DNA of 64,000 nt from Streptomyces sp. CB02058 (lineage in GTDB: Bacteria > Actinomycetota > Actinomycetes > Streptomycetales > Streptomycetaceae). A model generated the notes under the pieces. It was not told where the DNA came from. It was given only the letters and a program-made list of their open reading frames with translations, and ran no database searches. The position numbers and the translations under genes were made by a program. This document shows, in pieces, positions 18,342-25,700 of the stretch (positions are counted from its first letter, which is position 1; each line of letters starts with the position of its first letter). The stretch covers positions 868,001-932,000 of the forward strand of contig NZ_LIPG01000004.1 of the NCBI RefSeq assembly GCF_001905505.1, given 5' to 3'.

Positions 18342-20063
18342 TCAGAAGAGGAAGTACCGCTGGGCCATGGGAAGTTCCGCGGCCGGTGCGGGTTCGACCG
18401 GATCACCGTCGATGGTGACGGCGAAGCTGTCGGGGTCGACCTCGACCCGGGGCAGGGCGTCGTTCTCCCGCATGTCCGCCTTGGTGACGCCCCGGGTGCT
18501 GGTGATCGGCACGAACCGCTTGCCGAGTCCCAGACGCTCCGGCAGCCCGTCCTGGACGGCGGCCACGGACACGAAGTTGAAGGAGTTGGACGCGGGCGCC
18601 CGGCCCACGGCCCCGAACATCGGGCGCGGCATGACCGGTTGCGGGGTGGGGATCGAGGCGTTGGCGTCGCCCATCTGCGCGTACGCGATCTGGCCGCCCT
18701 TGATCACGGTCTGCGGCTTGACGCCGAAGAAGGCCGGGTCCCAGATCACCAGGTCGGCGAGCTTGCCCGGCTCGACGGACCCGATCTCCCGGTCCAGGCC
18801 CTGGGCGACAGCCGGGTTGATCGTGTATTTGGCGACATAGCGACGTGCCCGGTGGTTGTCGGCCCGGCCGTCGCCCGGCAGGGCACCGCGCCGCCGCTTC
18901 ATCACATGGGCGGTCTGCCAGGTCCGCAGGATCACCTCGCCGATGCGGCCCATCGCCTGGGAGTCCGAGGAGATGATGGAGATGGCTCCGAGGTCGTGGA
19001 GGATGTCCTCCGCGGCGATGGTCGAGGGCCTGATCCGTGACTCGGCGAAGGCGAGGTCCTCCGGCACCGTGGGATTGAGGTGGTGGCAGACCATCAGCAT
19101 GTCGAGGTGTTCCTCGATGGTGTTGACGGTGTGCGGCCGCGTCGGGTTGGTGGAGCTGGGCAGGACGTACGGCTCCGAGACCACGCTGATGATGTCGGGC
19201 GCGTGCCCGCCGCCCGCGCCCTCGGTGTGGTACGCGTGGATGGTGCGTCCCGCGATGGCGGCCAGCGTGTCGGCGACGAAGCCGGCCTCGTTGAGCGTGT
19301 CGGTGTGGATGGCGAGCTGGGCGCCGGTCTCCTCGCAGACGCTCAGGCAGGCGTCGATGACGGCGGGGGTGGCGCCCCAGTCCTCGTGGATCTTGAATCC
19401 CAGGGCGCCTGCGCGGAGCTGGGAGTGCATCGCCTCGCGGGACATGGTGTTGCCCTTGCCGAGCAGACCGATGTTGACCGGGTATCCCTCGAGCGCCTCG
19501 AACATCCGGGCGAGGTGCCAGGGGCCGGGGGTGATAGTCGTCGCCTTGGTGCCTTCGGCCGGCCCGGTGCCGCCGCCGACGAGCGTGGTGATCCCGGAGG
19601 AGAGCGCCTGGTCGACGAGGGTGGGCGAGATGAAGTGGACGTGTGCGTCGATGGCCCCCGCCGTGACGAACTTGCCGTTCCCGGCGATGATCTCGGTCTC
19701 GGGGCCGATGACCAGATCCGGGTGGACGCCGTCCATCGTGTCCGGGTTCCCGGCCTTGCCGATACCGGTGATGCGGCCGTCGCGGATGCCGATGTCGGCC
19801 TTGACGATGCCCCAGTGGTCGATGATCACGGCGCCGGTGATCACCGTGTCGGGCGCGCCTTCGGCACGGGTGGTGCGCGCCTGGCCCATCGACTCGCGGA
19901 TCACCTTGCCGCCGCCGAACACGGCCTCGTCACCGGACCGTCCGGGACCGCCCGACCTGTCCTCCTCGATCTCCACGACGAGATCGGTGTCGGCGAGGCG
20001 GATGCGGTCGCCCGTCGTGGGTCCGAACAGATCGGCGTACACGGGGCGGCTGAGCTCAGGCAT
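18342..20063 (-). CDS. ureC: Urease subunit alpha (catalytic)
   Basis: 573 residues, full length. Nickel and active-site elements are intact: GAIDAHVHF (two His), GFKIHEDWG with the Lys that becomes carbamylated, HTDTLNE, HTEGAGGGHAPD, the mobile-flap CHHLNP and the Asp in SSDSQAMGR. It hydrolyses urea to ammonia and carbamate in the cytoplasm. It overlaps ureB by eight bases. Nothing suggests inactivation. Confidence 0.98.
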   Translation of the reverse strand: MPELSRPVYADLFGPTTGDRIRLADTDLVVEIEEDRSGGPGRSGDEAVFGGGKVIRESMGQARTTRAEGAPDTVITGAVIIDHWGIVKADIGIRDGRITGIGKAGNPDTMDGVHPDLVIGPETEIIAGNGKFVTAGAIDAHVHFISPTLVDQALSSGITTLVGGGTGPAEGTKATTITPGPWHLARMFEALEGYPVNIGLLGKGNTMSREAMHSQLRAGALGFKIHEDWGATPAVIDACLSVCEETGAQLAIHTDTLNEAGFVADTLAAIAGRTIHAYHTEGAGGGHAPDIISVVSEPYVLPSSTNPTRPHTVNTIEEHLDMLMVCHHLNPTVPEDLAFAESRIRPSTIAAEDILHDLGAISIISSDSQAMGRIGEVILRTWQTAHVMKRRRGALPGDGRADNHRARRYVAKYTINPAVAQGLDREIGSVEPGKLADLVIWDPAFFGVKPQTVIKGGQIAYAQMGDANASIPTPQPVMPRPMFGAVGRAPASNSFNFVSVAAVQDGLPERLGLGKRFVPITSTRGVTKADMRENDALPRVEVDPDSFAVTIDGDPVEPAPAAELPMAQRYFLF

Positions 20064-20367
20064 CGAGGGAACCTCCGGTGTCGCCGCGCAGTCCGGGGAC
20101 GATGCGCAGGCCTGCGAGCGGGACGAGTTCGACGTCGACGGGGATGCCGGGCTCGAAGCGCACGGCGGTTCCGGCGGCGATGTTCAGCCGCAGTCCATGG
20201 GCGGCGGCGCGGTCGAAGTCCAGGCCCGTGTTCGCCTCGGCGAAGTGGTAGTGGGAACCGACCTGGACGGGCCGGTCCGCCGCGTTGAGGACGGTGAGGC
20301 GGGTGACGGGGCGCCCTTCGTTGAGCGGCACCGGGGCCTTCGCGTAGAGGATCTCTCCGGGAATCAT
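20056..20367 (-). CDS. ureB: Urease subunit beta
   Basis: 103 residues, the length of separate beta subunits. Typical features are MIPGEILYAKAPVPLNEGR, the GSHYHFAEANTGLDFDR segment and RFEPG. It packs with UreA and UreC in the structural core. It starts 14 bases after ureA. Confidence 0.97.
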   Translation of the reverse strand: MIPGEILYAKAPVPLNEGRPVTRLTVLNAADRPVQVGSHYHFAEANTGLDFDRAAAHGLRLNIAAGTAVRFEPGIPVDVELVPLAGLRIVPGLRGDTGGSLDA

Positions 20368-20381
20368 CTGCTGCTCCCCCG

Positions 20382-20684
20382 TCAGACGATCGGGTCGTGG
20401 ACGGTGACGAGCTTGGTGCCGTCCGGGAACGTGGCCTCGACCTGGACGTCGTGGATCATCTCGGGGATGCCGTCCATGACGTCGTCGCGGGTGAGCACCT
20501 TCCGCCCGGAGGCCATGAGTTCGGCCACGGTCCGGCCGTCGCGCGCGCCTTCCAGAAGGTGGGAGGTGATCAGCGCGATCGCCTCGGGGTGATTCAGCCG
20601 CAGTCCGCGCGCCCTGCGCTTCTCTGCGACATCGGCCGCCACATGGATGAGCAGGCGTTCCTGTTCGTGCGGAGTCAGTTGCAC
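20382..20684 (-). CDS. ureA: Urease subunit gamma
   Basis: 100 residues and the first gene of the operon. Diagnostic segments are MQLTPHEQERLLIHVAADVAEKRRARG, LNHPEAIALI and DVQVEATFPDGTKLVTVHDPI. Upstream lie 139 bases before the TetR gene on the same strand, holding a palindrome (20746-20766) that may control this operon. In Streptomyces urease genes are usually nitrogen-controlled by GlnR (known); I cannot see a convincing GlnR box here. Confidence 0.97.
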   Translation of the reverse strand: MQLTPHEQERLLIHVAADVAEKRRARGLRLNHPEAIALITSHLLEGARDGRTVAELMASGRKVLTRDDVMDGIPEMIHDVQVEATFPDGTKLVTVHDPIV

Positions 20685-20745
20685 GCTTCCACCCTCTTCG
20701 TCTTCCGCCCGGTACCTGCCCCGGGCGCAGCGGGACCCTATCCCG

Positions 20746-20766
20746 CGTTCAACACTCTGTTGAACG
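20746..20766. promoter_or_regulatory. Palindrome upstream of the urease operon
   Basis: CGTTCAAC-ACTCT-GTTGAACG has perfect 8-bp arms. It lies 62-82 bases before the ureA start and 57 bases after the TetR stop, so it could be an operator for ureA or the terminator of the TetR gene. The moderate GC content and short loop favour an operator. Confidence 0.5.
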
Positions 20767-20823
20767 GCGAAGAGGATCTCGCGGCCAGGTATTGCACGTT
20801 AGGGCGAAAGTTTTTCCGGCGCG

Positions 20824-21444
20824 TTAACTGATCTTTTGCGGATCCATGGACATCAGCCCGCGCAGCCCGTTCTCCAGGATCTCGGGCTCCACCCCGCCGA
20901 ACAGCGCCTCCTGAGCCATGAAGCCCTGCGCCGTGGCGATCATCGTGCGGGCGACATCATCGGCGGGCACGTCGGAGTGCAGGATGCCCGCCGCCCGGTA
21001 CGCCTCCACCAGCTTCGCCCAGGCGACGCGCATGCCGGCGTAACCGTCCTCGAGCACCTGCGCCAGCCGCTCGTCACGCAGGGTCTCGGCCCACACCTGG
21101 ACGATGAGCGCGGCACACGCGCGGCGCTCCAGTCCGTACATCTGCCCCGACAGGATGCCGCGCATCACCCGACCGAGGAGCACGTCCGGGGTGGGCGGCG
21201 GGGTGAGGTCCGCCGCCTCCTCGAACGCCTGGCGGATGCTCGCGAAGGCCTCGTCCGCGATGGCCGTGATCAGCTCCTCCTTGCCCGCGAAATAGCGGTA
21301 GACGGCCCCTGCGGACAGCCCGATCTCCTTGAGCACGTCCTGCATCGACGTGCCGTGGAAGCCATTGCCGGCGAAGCAGCGGGCGGCCCCCTGGAGGATC
21401 TGCCGGCGGCGGGCGTCGAGGTGCTCCTGAGATACACGTGCCAT
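20824..21444 (-). CDS. TetR/AcrR family transcriptional regulator
   Basis: 206 residues from the ATG at 21444. The N-terminal DNA-binding domain reads RRRQILQGAARCFAGNGFHGTSMQDVLKEIGLSAGAVYRYFAGKEEL in consecutive parts, a textbook TetR fold. The C-terminal domain is of the multidrug-regulator kind. It is divergent from a multi-span membrane protein, and the shared region has two copies of AAAACGAAC-type sequence, likely its operators. It probably represses the membrane protein gene and itself. Confidence 0.92.
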   Translation of the reverse strand: MARVSQEHLDARRRQILQGAARCFAGNGFHGTSMQDVLKEIGLSAGAVYRYFAGKEELITAIADEAFASIRQAFEEAADLTPPPTPDVLLGRVMRGILSGQMYGLERRACAALIVQVWAETLRDERLAQVLEDGYAGMRVAWAKLVEAYRAAGILHSDVPADDVARTMIATAQGFMAQEALFGGVEPEILENGLRGLMSMDPQKIS

Positions 21445-21456
21445 GCGAGCCAACCT

Positions 21457-21530
21457 AAAACGAACATTCATTCTTGACAAGCTCCCTGCTCGGCACGACA
21501 GTGGGCCGTACGTAAAACGAACGATCCTTC
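21457..21530. promoter_or_regulatory. Twin operators and promoter for the TetR/membrane protein pair
   Basis: AAAACGAACATTCATTC (21457-21473) and AAAACGAACGATCCTTC (21514-21530) are near-identical 17-mers 57 bases apart in the same orientation. TTGACA (21474-21479) sits directly after the first copy and is followed 17 bases later by GACAGT, a plausible sigma-70 type promoter for the rightward gene. Binding at the two copies would flank the promoter. Confidence 0.65.
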
Positions 21531-21552
21531 TCTTTGAATCGAGGCACGCCCC

Positions 21553-22542
21553 ATGCCTGCTGCCCCCAGCCGCCGCGCGCTGGCGGTCATCCTGCTCGTC
21601 CCCCTGATCGTGACGCTCGCACTCTGGGCCTTCTCCTGGCCCGCGGCACGGATGACCCCCAGGGATCTGCCCGTGGGCATCGCCGGTGCGGCACCGGCGG
21701 CCGACCAGCTGGCCGAGCGGTTCGAGGGACGCGAGGGCGCCTTCGAGATCCACCGTTACGACGACGAGGCCGCGGCCCGCGCCGCGATCGAGGACCGGGC
21801 CGTATACGGCGCGGTCGTGGTCACGGCGAAGGGCCCCCAGCTGCTCACCGCGTCCGCGGCAAGTCCGGTCGTGGCCCAGCTGCTGACCGAGGCGGTCACG
21901 GCGGCGGCGCCGGACGGCATCACCGTCCCGGTGACCGATGTCGTTGCCGCACCCTCCACCGACCCGCGCGGCAGCGCGCTCGGCGCGAGCGTCCTCCCGC
22001 TCACCCTCGCCGGTGTGGCGGCCGGAGCCCTGGTCACCCTGATGAAGCTGCGCGGCGGGTGGGCGGTCGTGGCACTGACGGGTGCGGCGGCCCTGGTCGG
22101 GATCGCCGCCGCCTCCATGGCCCACAGCTGGCTCGGCGTGCTCACGGGCGACTGGTGGGCAGAAGCGGGCGCCATCGGGCTGACCGCGCTGGCGGCGGGT
22201 GCGACGGTTGCGGGGCTCGGCGCCCTGATCGGCACGCGGGGCATCGGCCTCGGGGCACTGCTGGTCGTACTGCTGGGCAATCCGTCCTCCGGCGTCACCA
22301 GCGCCCCCGAACTGCTCCCCGAGCCGCTCGGCATGATCGGCCAGTGGCTGCCGCCGGGCGCGGGCGGTTCCCTGCTGCGCTCGGTCGCCTTCTTCGACGG
22401 GAGCGCGTCCGGCGGCCCCGCCCTGACGCTGGCGCTCTGGGTACTGCTGGGCCTGGCAGCCGTACTGATCGGAGGCCGCAGGCGCCCGGAGCCCGCTGCC
22501 GCACCCGTCGGCCGCACGCCCGAGGGGGCGCTCGCCGGCTGA
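21553..22542 (+). CDS. Integral membrane protein, ABC-2/YhgE-like, under TetR control
   Basis: 329 residues. One N-terminal span (RALAVILLVPLIVTLALWAFSW) is followed by an extracytoplasmic domain of about 120 residues. Five or so C-terminal spans then follow (VLPLTLAGVAAGALVTL to LALWVLLGLAAVLIGG), with the sequence NPSSGVTSAPELLPEPL between spans. This layout matches ABC-2 type permease or YhgE/Pip-like proteins. No ATPase gene is adjacent. Given the divergent multidrug-type TetR regulator, a role in export or envelope stress is plausible but not shown. Confidence 0.75.
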   Translation: MPAAPSRRALAVILLVPLIVTLALWAFSWPAARMTPRDLPVGIAGAAPAADQLAERFEGREGAFEIHRYDDEAAARAAIEDRAVYGAVVVTAKGPQLLTASAASPVVAQLLTEAVTAAAPDGITVPVTDVVAAPSTDPRGSALGASVLPLTLAGVAAGALVTLMKLRGGWAVVALTGAAALVGIAAASMAHSWLGVLTGDWWAEAGAIGLTALAAGATVAGLGALIGTRGIGLGALLVVLLGNPSSGVTSAPELLPEPLGMIGQWLPPGAGGSLLRSVAFFDGSASGGPALTLALWVLLGLAAVLIGGRRRPEPAAAPVGRTPEGALAG

Positions 22543-22559
22543 GCCGCTCCGCACCGGAA

Positions 22560-22602
22560 AAAGGCCGTGCGCTCCCGCCCCAGGGCGGAGCGCACGGCCT
22601 TT
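22560..22602 (+). terminator. Strong hairpin terminator
   Basis: AAAGGCCGTGCGCTCC (22560-22575) pairs perfectly with GGAGCGCACGGCCTTT (22587-22602). It lies between the convergent membrane protein and antitoxin genes and can work both ways. Confidence 0.9.
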
Positions 22603-22628
22603 CCGTTCGCCGGGCCGGCGTCCGGCGG

Positions 22629-22919
22629 TCAGTCGTCCTGGTCGTGGCCGCGGTGTTCCGCGGCGATACCGAAGCGGCGCCGTTCGCCCTGAGCAGATGG
22701 CGCCGAGCGGATCGACGACACGGAACTGATCACCTGCTCCTCGACCGCCTGCTCCTCGCTCTCGAGTCGTTGCAGGTCAGCGGCGGAGACCAGCGCCACG
22801 AGCGGCTTTCCGTGCCGCGTCACGACCACTCTCTCGCCGCCGTAGACAACGCGGTTGATCAGCTCGGCGAGCTCTGCGCGGGCTTGCGTCACCGGAATCT
22901 CGTAGGCCATAGTCCCCAT
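22629..22919 (-). CDS. Phd/YefM family antitoxin, no adjacent toxin
   Basis: 96 residues from the ATG at 22919, which has AGAAGG five bases upstream; the ATG at 22910 (MAYEIPVTQAR) is the start most family members use. The Phd/YefM core is clear: IPVTQARAELAELINRVVYGGERVVVTRHGKPLVALVSAADLQRLE in consecutive parts. The tail is acidic and then Arg-rich. Such proteins bind DNA and neutralise a RelE/YoeB or Doc toxin, but the genes on both sides are not toxins, so it is an orphan or a stand-alone regulator. The upstream region contains TGTACA, the core of YefM operators. Confidence 0.85.
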   Translation of the reverse strand: MGTMAYEIPVTQARAELAELINRVVYGGERVVVTRHGKPLVALVSAADLQRLESEEQAVEEQVISSVSSIRSAPSAQGERRRFGIAAEHRGHDQDD

Positions 22920-22929
22920 CATAACCTTC

Positions 22930-22967
22930 TGTACGTCCTGTACATTTTTTACGTACTGGGTCGTACA
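22930..22967. promoter_or_regulatory. TGTACA-type operator cluster
   Basis: TGTAC-GTCCT-GTACA (22930-22944) is a perfect inverted repeat that includes TGTACA at 22939-22944. TACGTA (22950-22955) and CGTACA (22962-22967) follow. The characterised E. coli yefM-yoeB operator is built on TGTACA hexamers (established), so these are likely binding sites of the orphan antitoxin. They lie between it and the divergent clpP paralogue, which may therefore share the control. Confidence 0.6.
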
Positions 22968-23008
22968 GGCCGGTTCCGCCTGCGGTGATTCCGAGGAGAG
23001 GCTCCGTC

Positions 23009-23644
23009 ATGTTCCGTCCCGCCGCCCGACACGTCCTGCCCGAGTTCACCGAGCGCACCGCATACGGATCCCGGAGCATGGATCCGTACTCGAAGCTGAT
23101 GTCCGAGCGCATCGTCTTCCTCGGCACACCCGTCGACGACACCGCCGCGACCGATCTCATCGCCCAGTTCATGTATCTGGAGCACGCGGACCCGGACCGG
23201 CCGCTGTCGCTCTACATCAACTCGCCCGGCGGGTCCTTCAATGCCATGACGGCGATCTACGACACCATGCTCTACCTGACCTGCGAGGTGGAGACCTTCT
23301 GCCTCGGGCAGGCGGGCTCAAGTGCCGCCGTGCTGCTCGCGGCCGGGGCGCCCGGACACCGACATGCTCTGCCCGGCGCCCGGGTAGTCATCCAGCAACC
23401 CGCTCTGGACGAGCCGGTGCAGGGCCAGCCGTCCGATCTCGAGATCACGGCACGCGAGTTGGCGCGTGAGCGCGAGCTGCTCACCGCCATGCTGGCCCGT
23501 CACACCGGGCGTTCCGCGCGGGAGATCAGCGCCGCCGTCGAACGGGACACCATCCTCGACGCCCCGGCCGCCCTGGCGTTCGGGCTGGTGGACCACGTCG
23601 TGGAGAACCGCACGCCGTCCCAGCCACCGCATGCCGCGAGGTGA
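23009..23644 (+). CDS. ClpP-family serine peptidase paralogue with catalytic His replaced by Gln
   Basis: 211 residues from the ATG at 23009, with GAGGAG ten bases upstream. The ClpP fold is obvious: ERIVFLG, LYINSPGGSFNAMTAIYDTM and GLVDHVVENR. The nucleophile Ser104 in GQAGSSAA and Asp180 are retained. The catalytic His, normally in a MIHQP motif 25 residues after the Ser, is Gln129 in VVIQQP (codons ATC CAG CAA CCC at 23387-23398). It is therefore either inactive or works only within a mixed ring with another ClpP, by analogy with heteromeric ClpP complexes. A small ORF follows seven bases after the stop. Confidence 0.88.
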   Translation: MFRPAARHVLPEFTERTAYGSRSMDPYSKLMSERIVFLGTPVDDTAATDLIAQFMYLEHADPDRPLSLYINSPGGSFNAMTAIYDTMLYLTCEVETFCLGQAGSSAAVLLAAGAPGHRHALPGARVVIQQPALDEPVQGQPSDLEITARELARERELLTAMLARHTGRSAREISAAVERDTILDAPAALAFGLVDHVVENRTPSQPPHAAR

Positions 23645-23651
23645 ACGCCCG

Positions 23652-24008
23652 ATGCTCACCCCCCAGTTCCCGCCGCTCCCCGCGCTGACCCGCGCCGAGG
23701 CCGAGTTCATCGACTGCTATCTGGAGGTGCTCGACCAGCTCGGCCGCATCAACCCCGCCCGTGGCAGCGACACCTACGGCGCGCTCCGGGCGGCCCAGGC
23801 GCTCGCCTCCCGGGCCACGGCCCTCCGTGACGCGCTCGTGCTGATGCACGAGCGGGGCGAGTCGCAGATCCACGCGGAGACACTGGCCAGGGCGTTACGG
23901 CTGCTGGACGGGGAGCGCCGGGCGGGGTCGCCGTGCCTCCGGCTGCGTCGAGTTGATCACTCGCGGAGCCCGACTCGGGTGCCGCGCCCGCCATTCGGCG
24001 ACCTGTGA
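23652..24008 (+). CDS. Hypothetical small protein downstream of the ClpP paralogue, contains a TTA codon
   Basis: 118 residues from the ATG at 23652. The first 88 residues look folded and helical (LTRAEAEFIDCYLEVLDQLGRI, then GALRAAQALASRATALRDALVLMHERGESQI). The last 28 are Arg/Pro-rich and probably disordered. I recognise no family. Codon 82 (23895-23897) is TTA, which in Streptomyces needs the bldA leucyl-tRNA, so its synthesis is expected late in growth. It begins seven bases after the ClpP-like stop, suggesting one operon and possibly a partner or adaptor for that protein. The function is unknown. Confidence 0.65.
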   Translation: MLTPQFPPLPALTRAEAEFIDCYLEVLDQLGRINPARGSDTYGALRAAQALASRATALRDALVLMHERGESQIHAETLARALRLLDGERRAGSPCLRLRRVDHSRSPTRVPRPPFGDL

Positions 24009-24324
24009 CGACACGCCCGGTCCGGCGATGAGTTTTCCTCGCTCGTTCGGCGTAGGAGCTCCCCCGCCCGAGGGACAGCCCAACTTGCGCACCGAGTGCG
24101 GACACTGAGCGGAATCCTTCGTTCCGTCGCTGGTACGCGGCTGGTCGGGCAACGCCGCTCCGTCACAGCGCCCTCGGCGTCCACCCGAACGGATCAGTGG
24201 TGACGACTCTCACATATCGGAACTTCAGCGAGGAAAACCGACAGTGCGTGCGTAAAGATCCCTGGGACGACAAGCCCCCGCCACCGCGGCGGGGCGGTCC
24301 GGGCGGACGCCGAGTCCTGCCGCC

Positions 24325-24490
24325 GTCCGGATGCCTGGTCGACAGGAGTGGATCGGCAGGAGTGGAGGACCCGAGCACAACGGGCCGCCCGGACATCCGG
24401 ACGGTCCTCGGGGTGAAACCGCTTCGCGCGGCCGGGCAACTTCGCCAGCCCGAACCCGACAGGTCATCCTTCACAGGCGGCTGACGAAGG
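24325..24490 (+). ncRNA. Cyclic di-AMP (ydaO/yuaA-type) riboswitch
   Basis: The conserved core elements appear in order: a purine-rich GGAGGACCCGAGC segment, GGGGTGAAACCG at 24411, GCCGGGCAACTT, then CAGCCCGAACCCGACAGG (24450s) and CACAGGCGGCTGAC just before the ribosome site. These match the GGGGUGAAUCC and GCCCGAAUCCGACAGCUAAC signatures of the family. In Streptomyces this class precedes cell-wall hydrolase genes and is a genetic OFF switch for c-di-AMP (established). The 3' boundary is firm, next to the GAAGGG ribosome site. The 5' boundary is approximate. The 24009-24324 stretch before it shows no gene and should hold the promoter. Confidence 0.85.
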
Positions 24491-24497
24491 GTTGCGC

Positions 24498-24968
24498 ATG
24501 TCTGCGCAGGTTCATGTCCCGTCTCTTCTCGCCCGGGTCGGTACGGCCTCGGTTCTCACATTCGCCGTCGGCGCCACCATGCTGACCCCCGGCCTCGTCG
24601 ACGAGGCCGAAGCCGCGGCTCACTCGACGAAGGCGCTCAACATCGCCGCCTCGAAGAAGGGTGCACCGTACAGATGGGGGGCCACCGGCCCCCACCGGTT
24701 CGACTGCTCCGGCCTCACTCTCTATTCGTTCAAGAAGGCGGGGAAGAAACTTCCCCGCACGGCCCAGCAGCAGTACAACAAGACCCGTCATATCTCCAGG
24801 TCGCAGCGGAAACGCGGCGACCTGGTCTTTTTCCACGCGGGGCGCAGTGTGTACCACGTCGGCATCTACGCCGGCAGCGGCAAGATCTGGCACTCACCGA
24901 AGACCGGAGCGGTGGTCCGCCTGGAGCGGATCTGGTCGAACAACGTCTGGTACGGGAGGGTCCGCTGA
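24498..24968 (+). CDS. Secreted NlpC/P60 peptidoglycan hydrolase
   Basis: 156 residues from the ATG at 24498 (GAAGGG seven bases upstream); an in-frame TTG two codons earlier is less likely. Signal peptide: basic start, then ASVLTFAVGATMLTPGL and AEAAA. The catalytic domain contains Cys70 (RFDCSGL), His120 (YHVGIYAG) and His132 (WHSP), the family Cys-His-His set. It should cleave stem-peptide bonds in the wall outside the cell. There is no separate cell-wall binding domain. Expression is probably controlled by the c-di-AMP riboswitch in its leader. Confidence 0.93.
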   Translation: MSAQVHVPSLLARVGTASVLTFAVGATMLTPGLVDEAEAAAHSTKALNIAASKKGAPYRWGATGPHRFDCSGLTLYSFKKAGKKLPRTAQQQYNKTRHISRSQRKRGDLVFFHAGRSVYHVGIYAGSGKIWHSPKTGAVVRLERIWSNNVWYGRVR

Positions 24969-24986
24969 CCTCTCTCCCCTGCCCGC

Positions 24987-25628
24987 TCAGTGCAGCAGGG
25001 GCCCTGTCACCAGGACGAGTCCCAGCGCGGTGAGCGCCGTGCCGCTGCCGCCCTCGATCACGCGGGCGGTACGCGGCCGGCGCAGCCACCGCCCGAGGCG
25101 GTCCACCAGCAGCGCCACGGCCGGGAACCAGACGAGGGCGAGCAGCACCACCACCGAGGCCAGCAGCAGGGTCCGGGGAAGGGGCGGCGAGCCGTCGGGG
25201 ACGAACTGGGGCAGCAGGCTGAGGAAGAGCACGGGTGCCTTCGGATTGAGGGCGTTGGTGAGAAAGCCCTGTCGCAGCGAGCGCGCCGGTCCCATCGCCG
25301 TACCGCCGGCCGCCCCTTCGTCGGCGCCCGCTCCCCCGGTGGTGCGGCGACGCATCGCGTGCAGGCCACTGAGGCCGAGATAGAGCACATAGGCGCCGCC
25401 GAGCAGCTGGACGGTGCGGAACAGCACCGGCATGGTCACGAGCACGGCGGCGAGTCCGGCGACGGCCAGCGCGGTGTGCACCAGCAGCCCTCCGGCGACC
25501 CCCACCGCGGTGGCGAGCCCGGACCTGCGGGATGCGAGCGCGTTGCGTACGACGACGGTGAAGTCCGCGCCGGGCAGCGCGACCATTCCTGCGGCGACGG
25601 CCACGAAGGCGAGCAGTTGTGCGTCCAT
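24987..25628 (-). CDS. LysE family translocator
   Basis: 213 residues with six predicted spans, starting MDAQLLAFVAVAAGMVALPGADFTVVVRNAL. The GAD segment and the QGFLTNALNPKAPVLFLSLLPQFV motif are diagnostic of LysE/RhtB amino-acid exporters. It is divergent from a LysR gene 72 bases away, the common arrangement in which the regulator senses the amino acid and switches on export. Which amino acid is not readable. Confidence 0.9.
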   Translation of the reverse strand: MDAQLLAFVAVAAGMVALPGADFTVVVRNALASRRSGLATAVGVAGGLLVHTALAVAGLAAVLVTMPVLFRTVQLLGGAYVLYLGLSGLHAMRRRTTGGAGADEGAAGGTAMGPARSLRQGFLTNALNPKAPVLFLSLLPQFVPDGSPPLPRTLLLASVVVLLALVWFPAVALLVDRLGRWLRRPRTARVIEGGSGTALTALGLVLVTGPLLH

Positions 25629-25700
25629 GCGTACAGACTGACCGCTCGGAGCCTTTAGCGTGTACTTGGAATCTTCTGGGTCTGCCAAAAGGAATGCTTA

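Noticed and set aside
20685..20823. GlnR box before ureA
   Set aside because: GTTAGGGCGAAAG is superficially similar to half-sites, but the required GTNAC-N6-GNAAC spacing is not met.
24163..24474. Minus-strand ORFs in the NlpC/P60 leader region
   Set aside because: They overlap the riboswitch core, have no family likeness and no ribosome sites.
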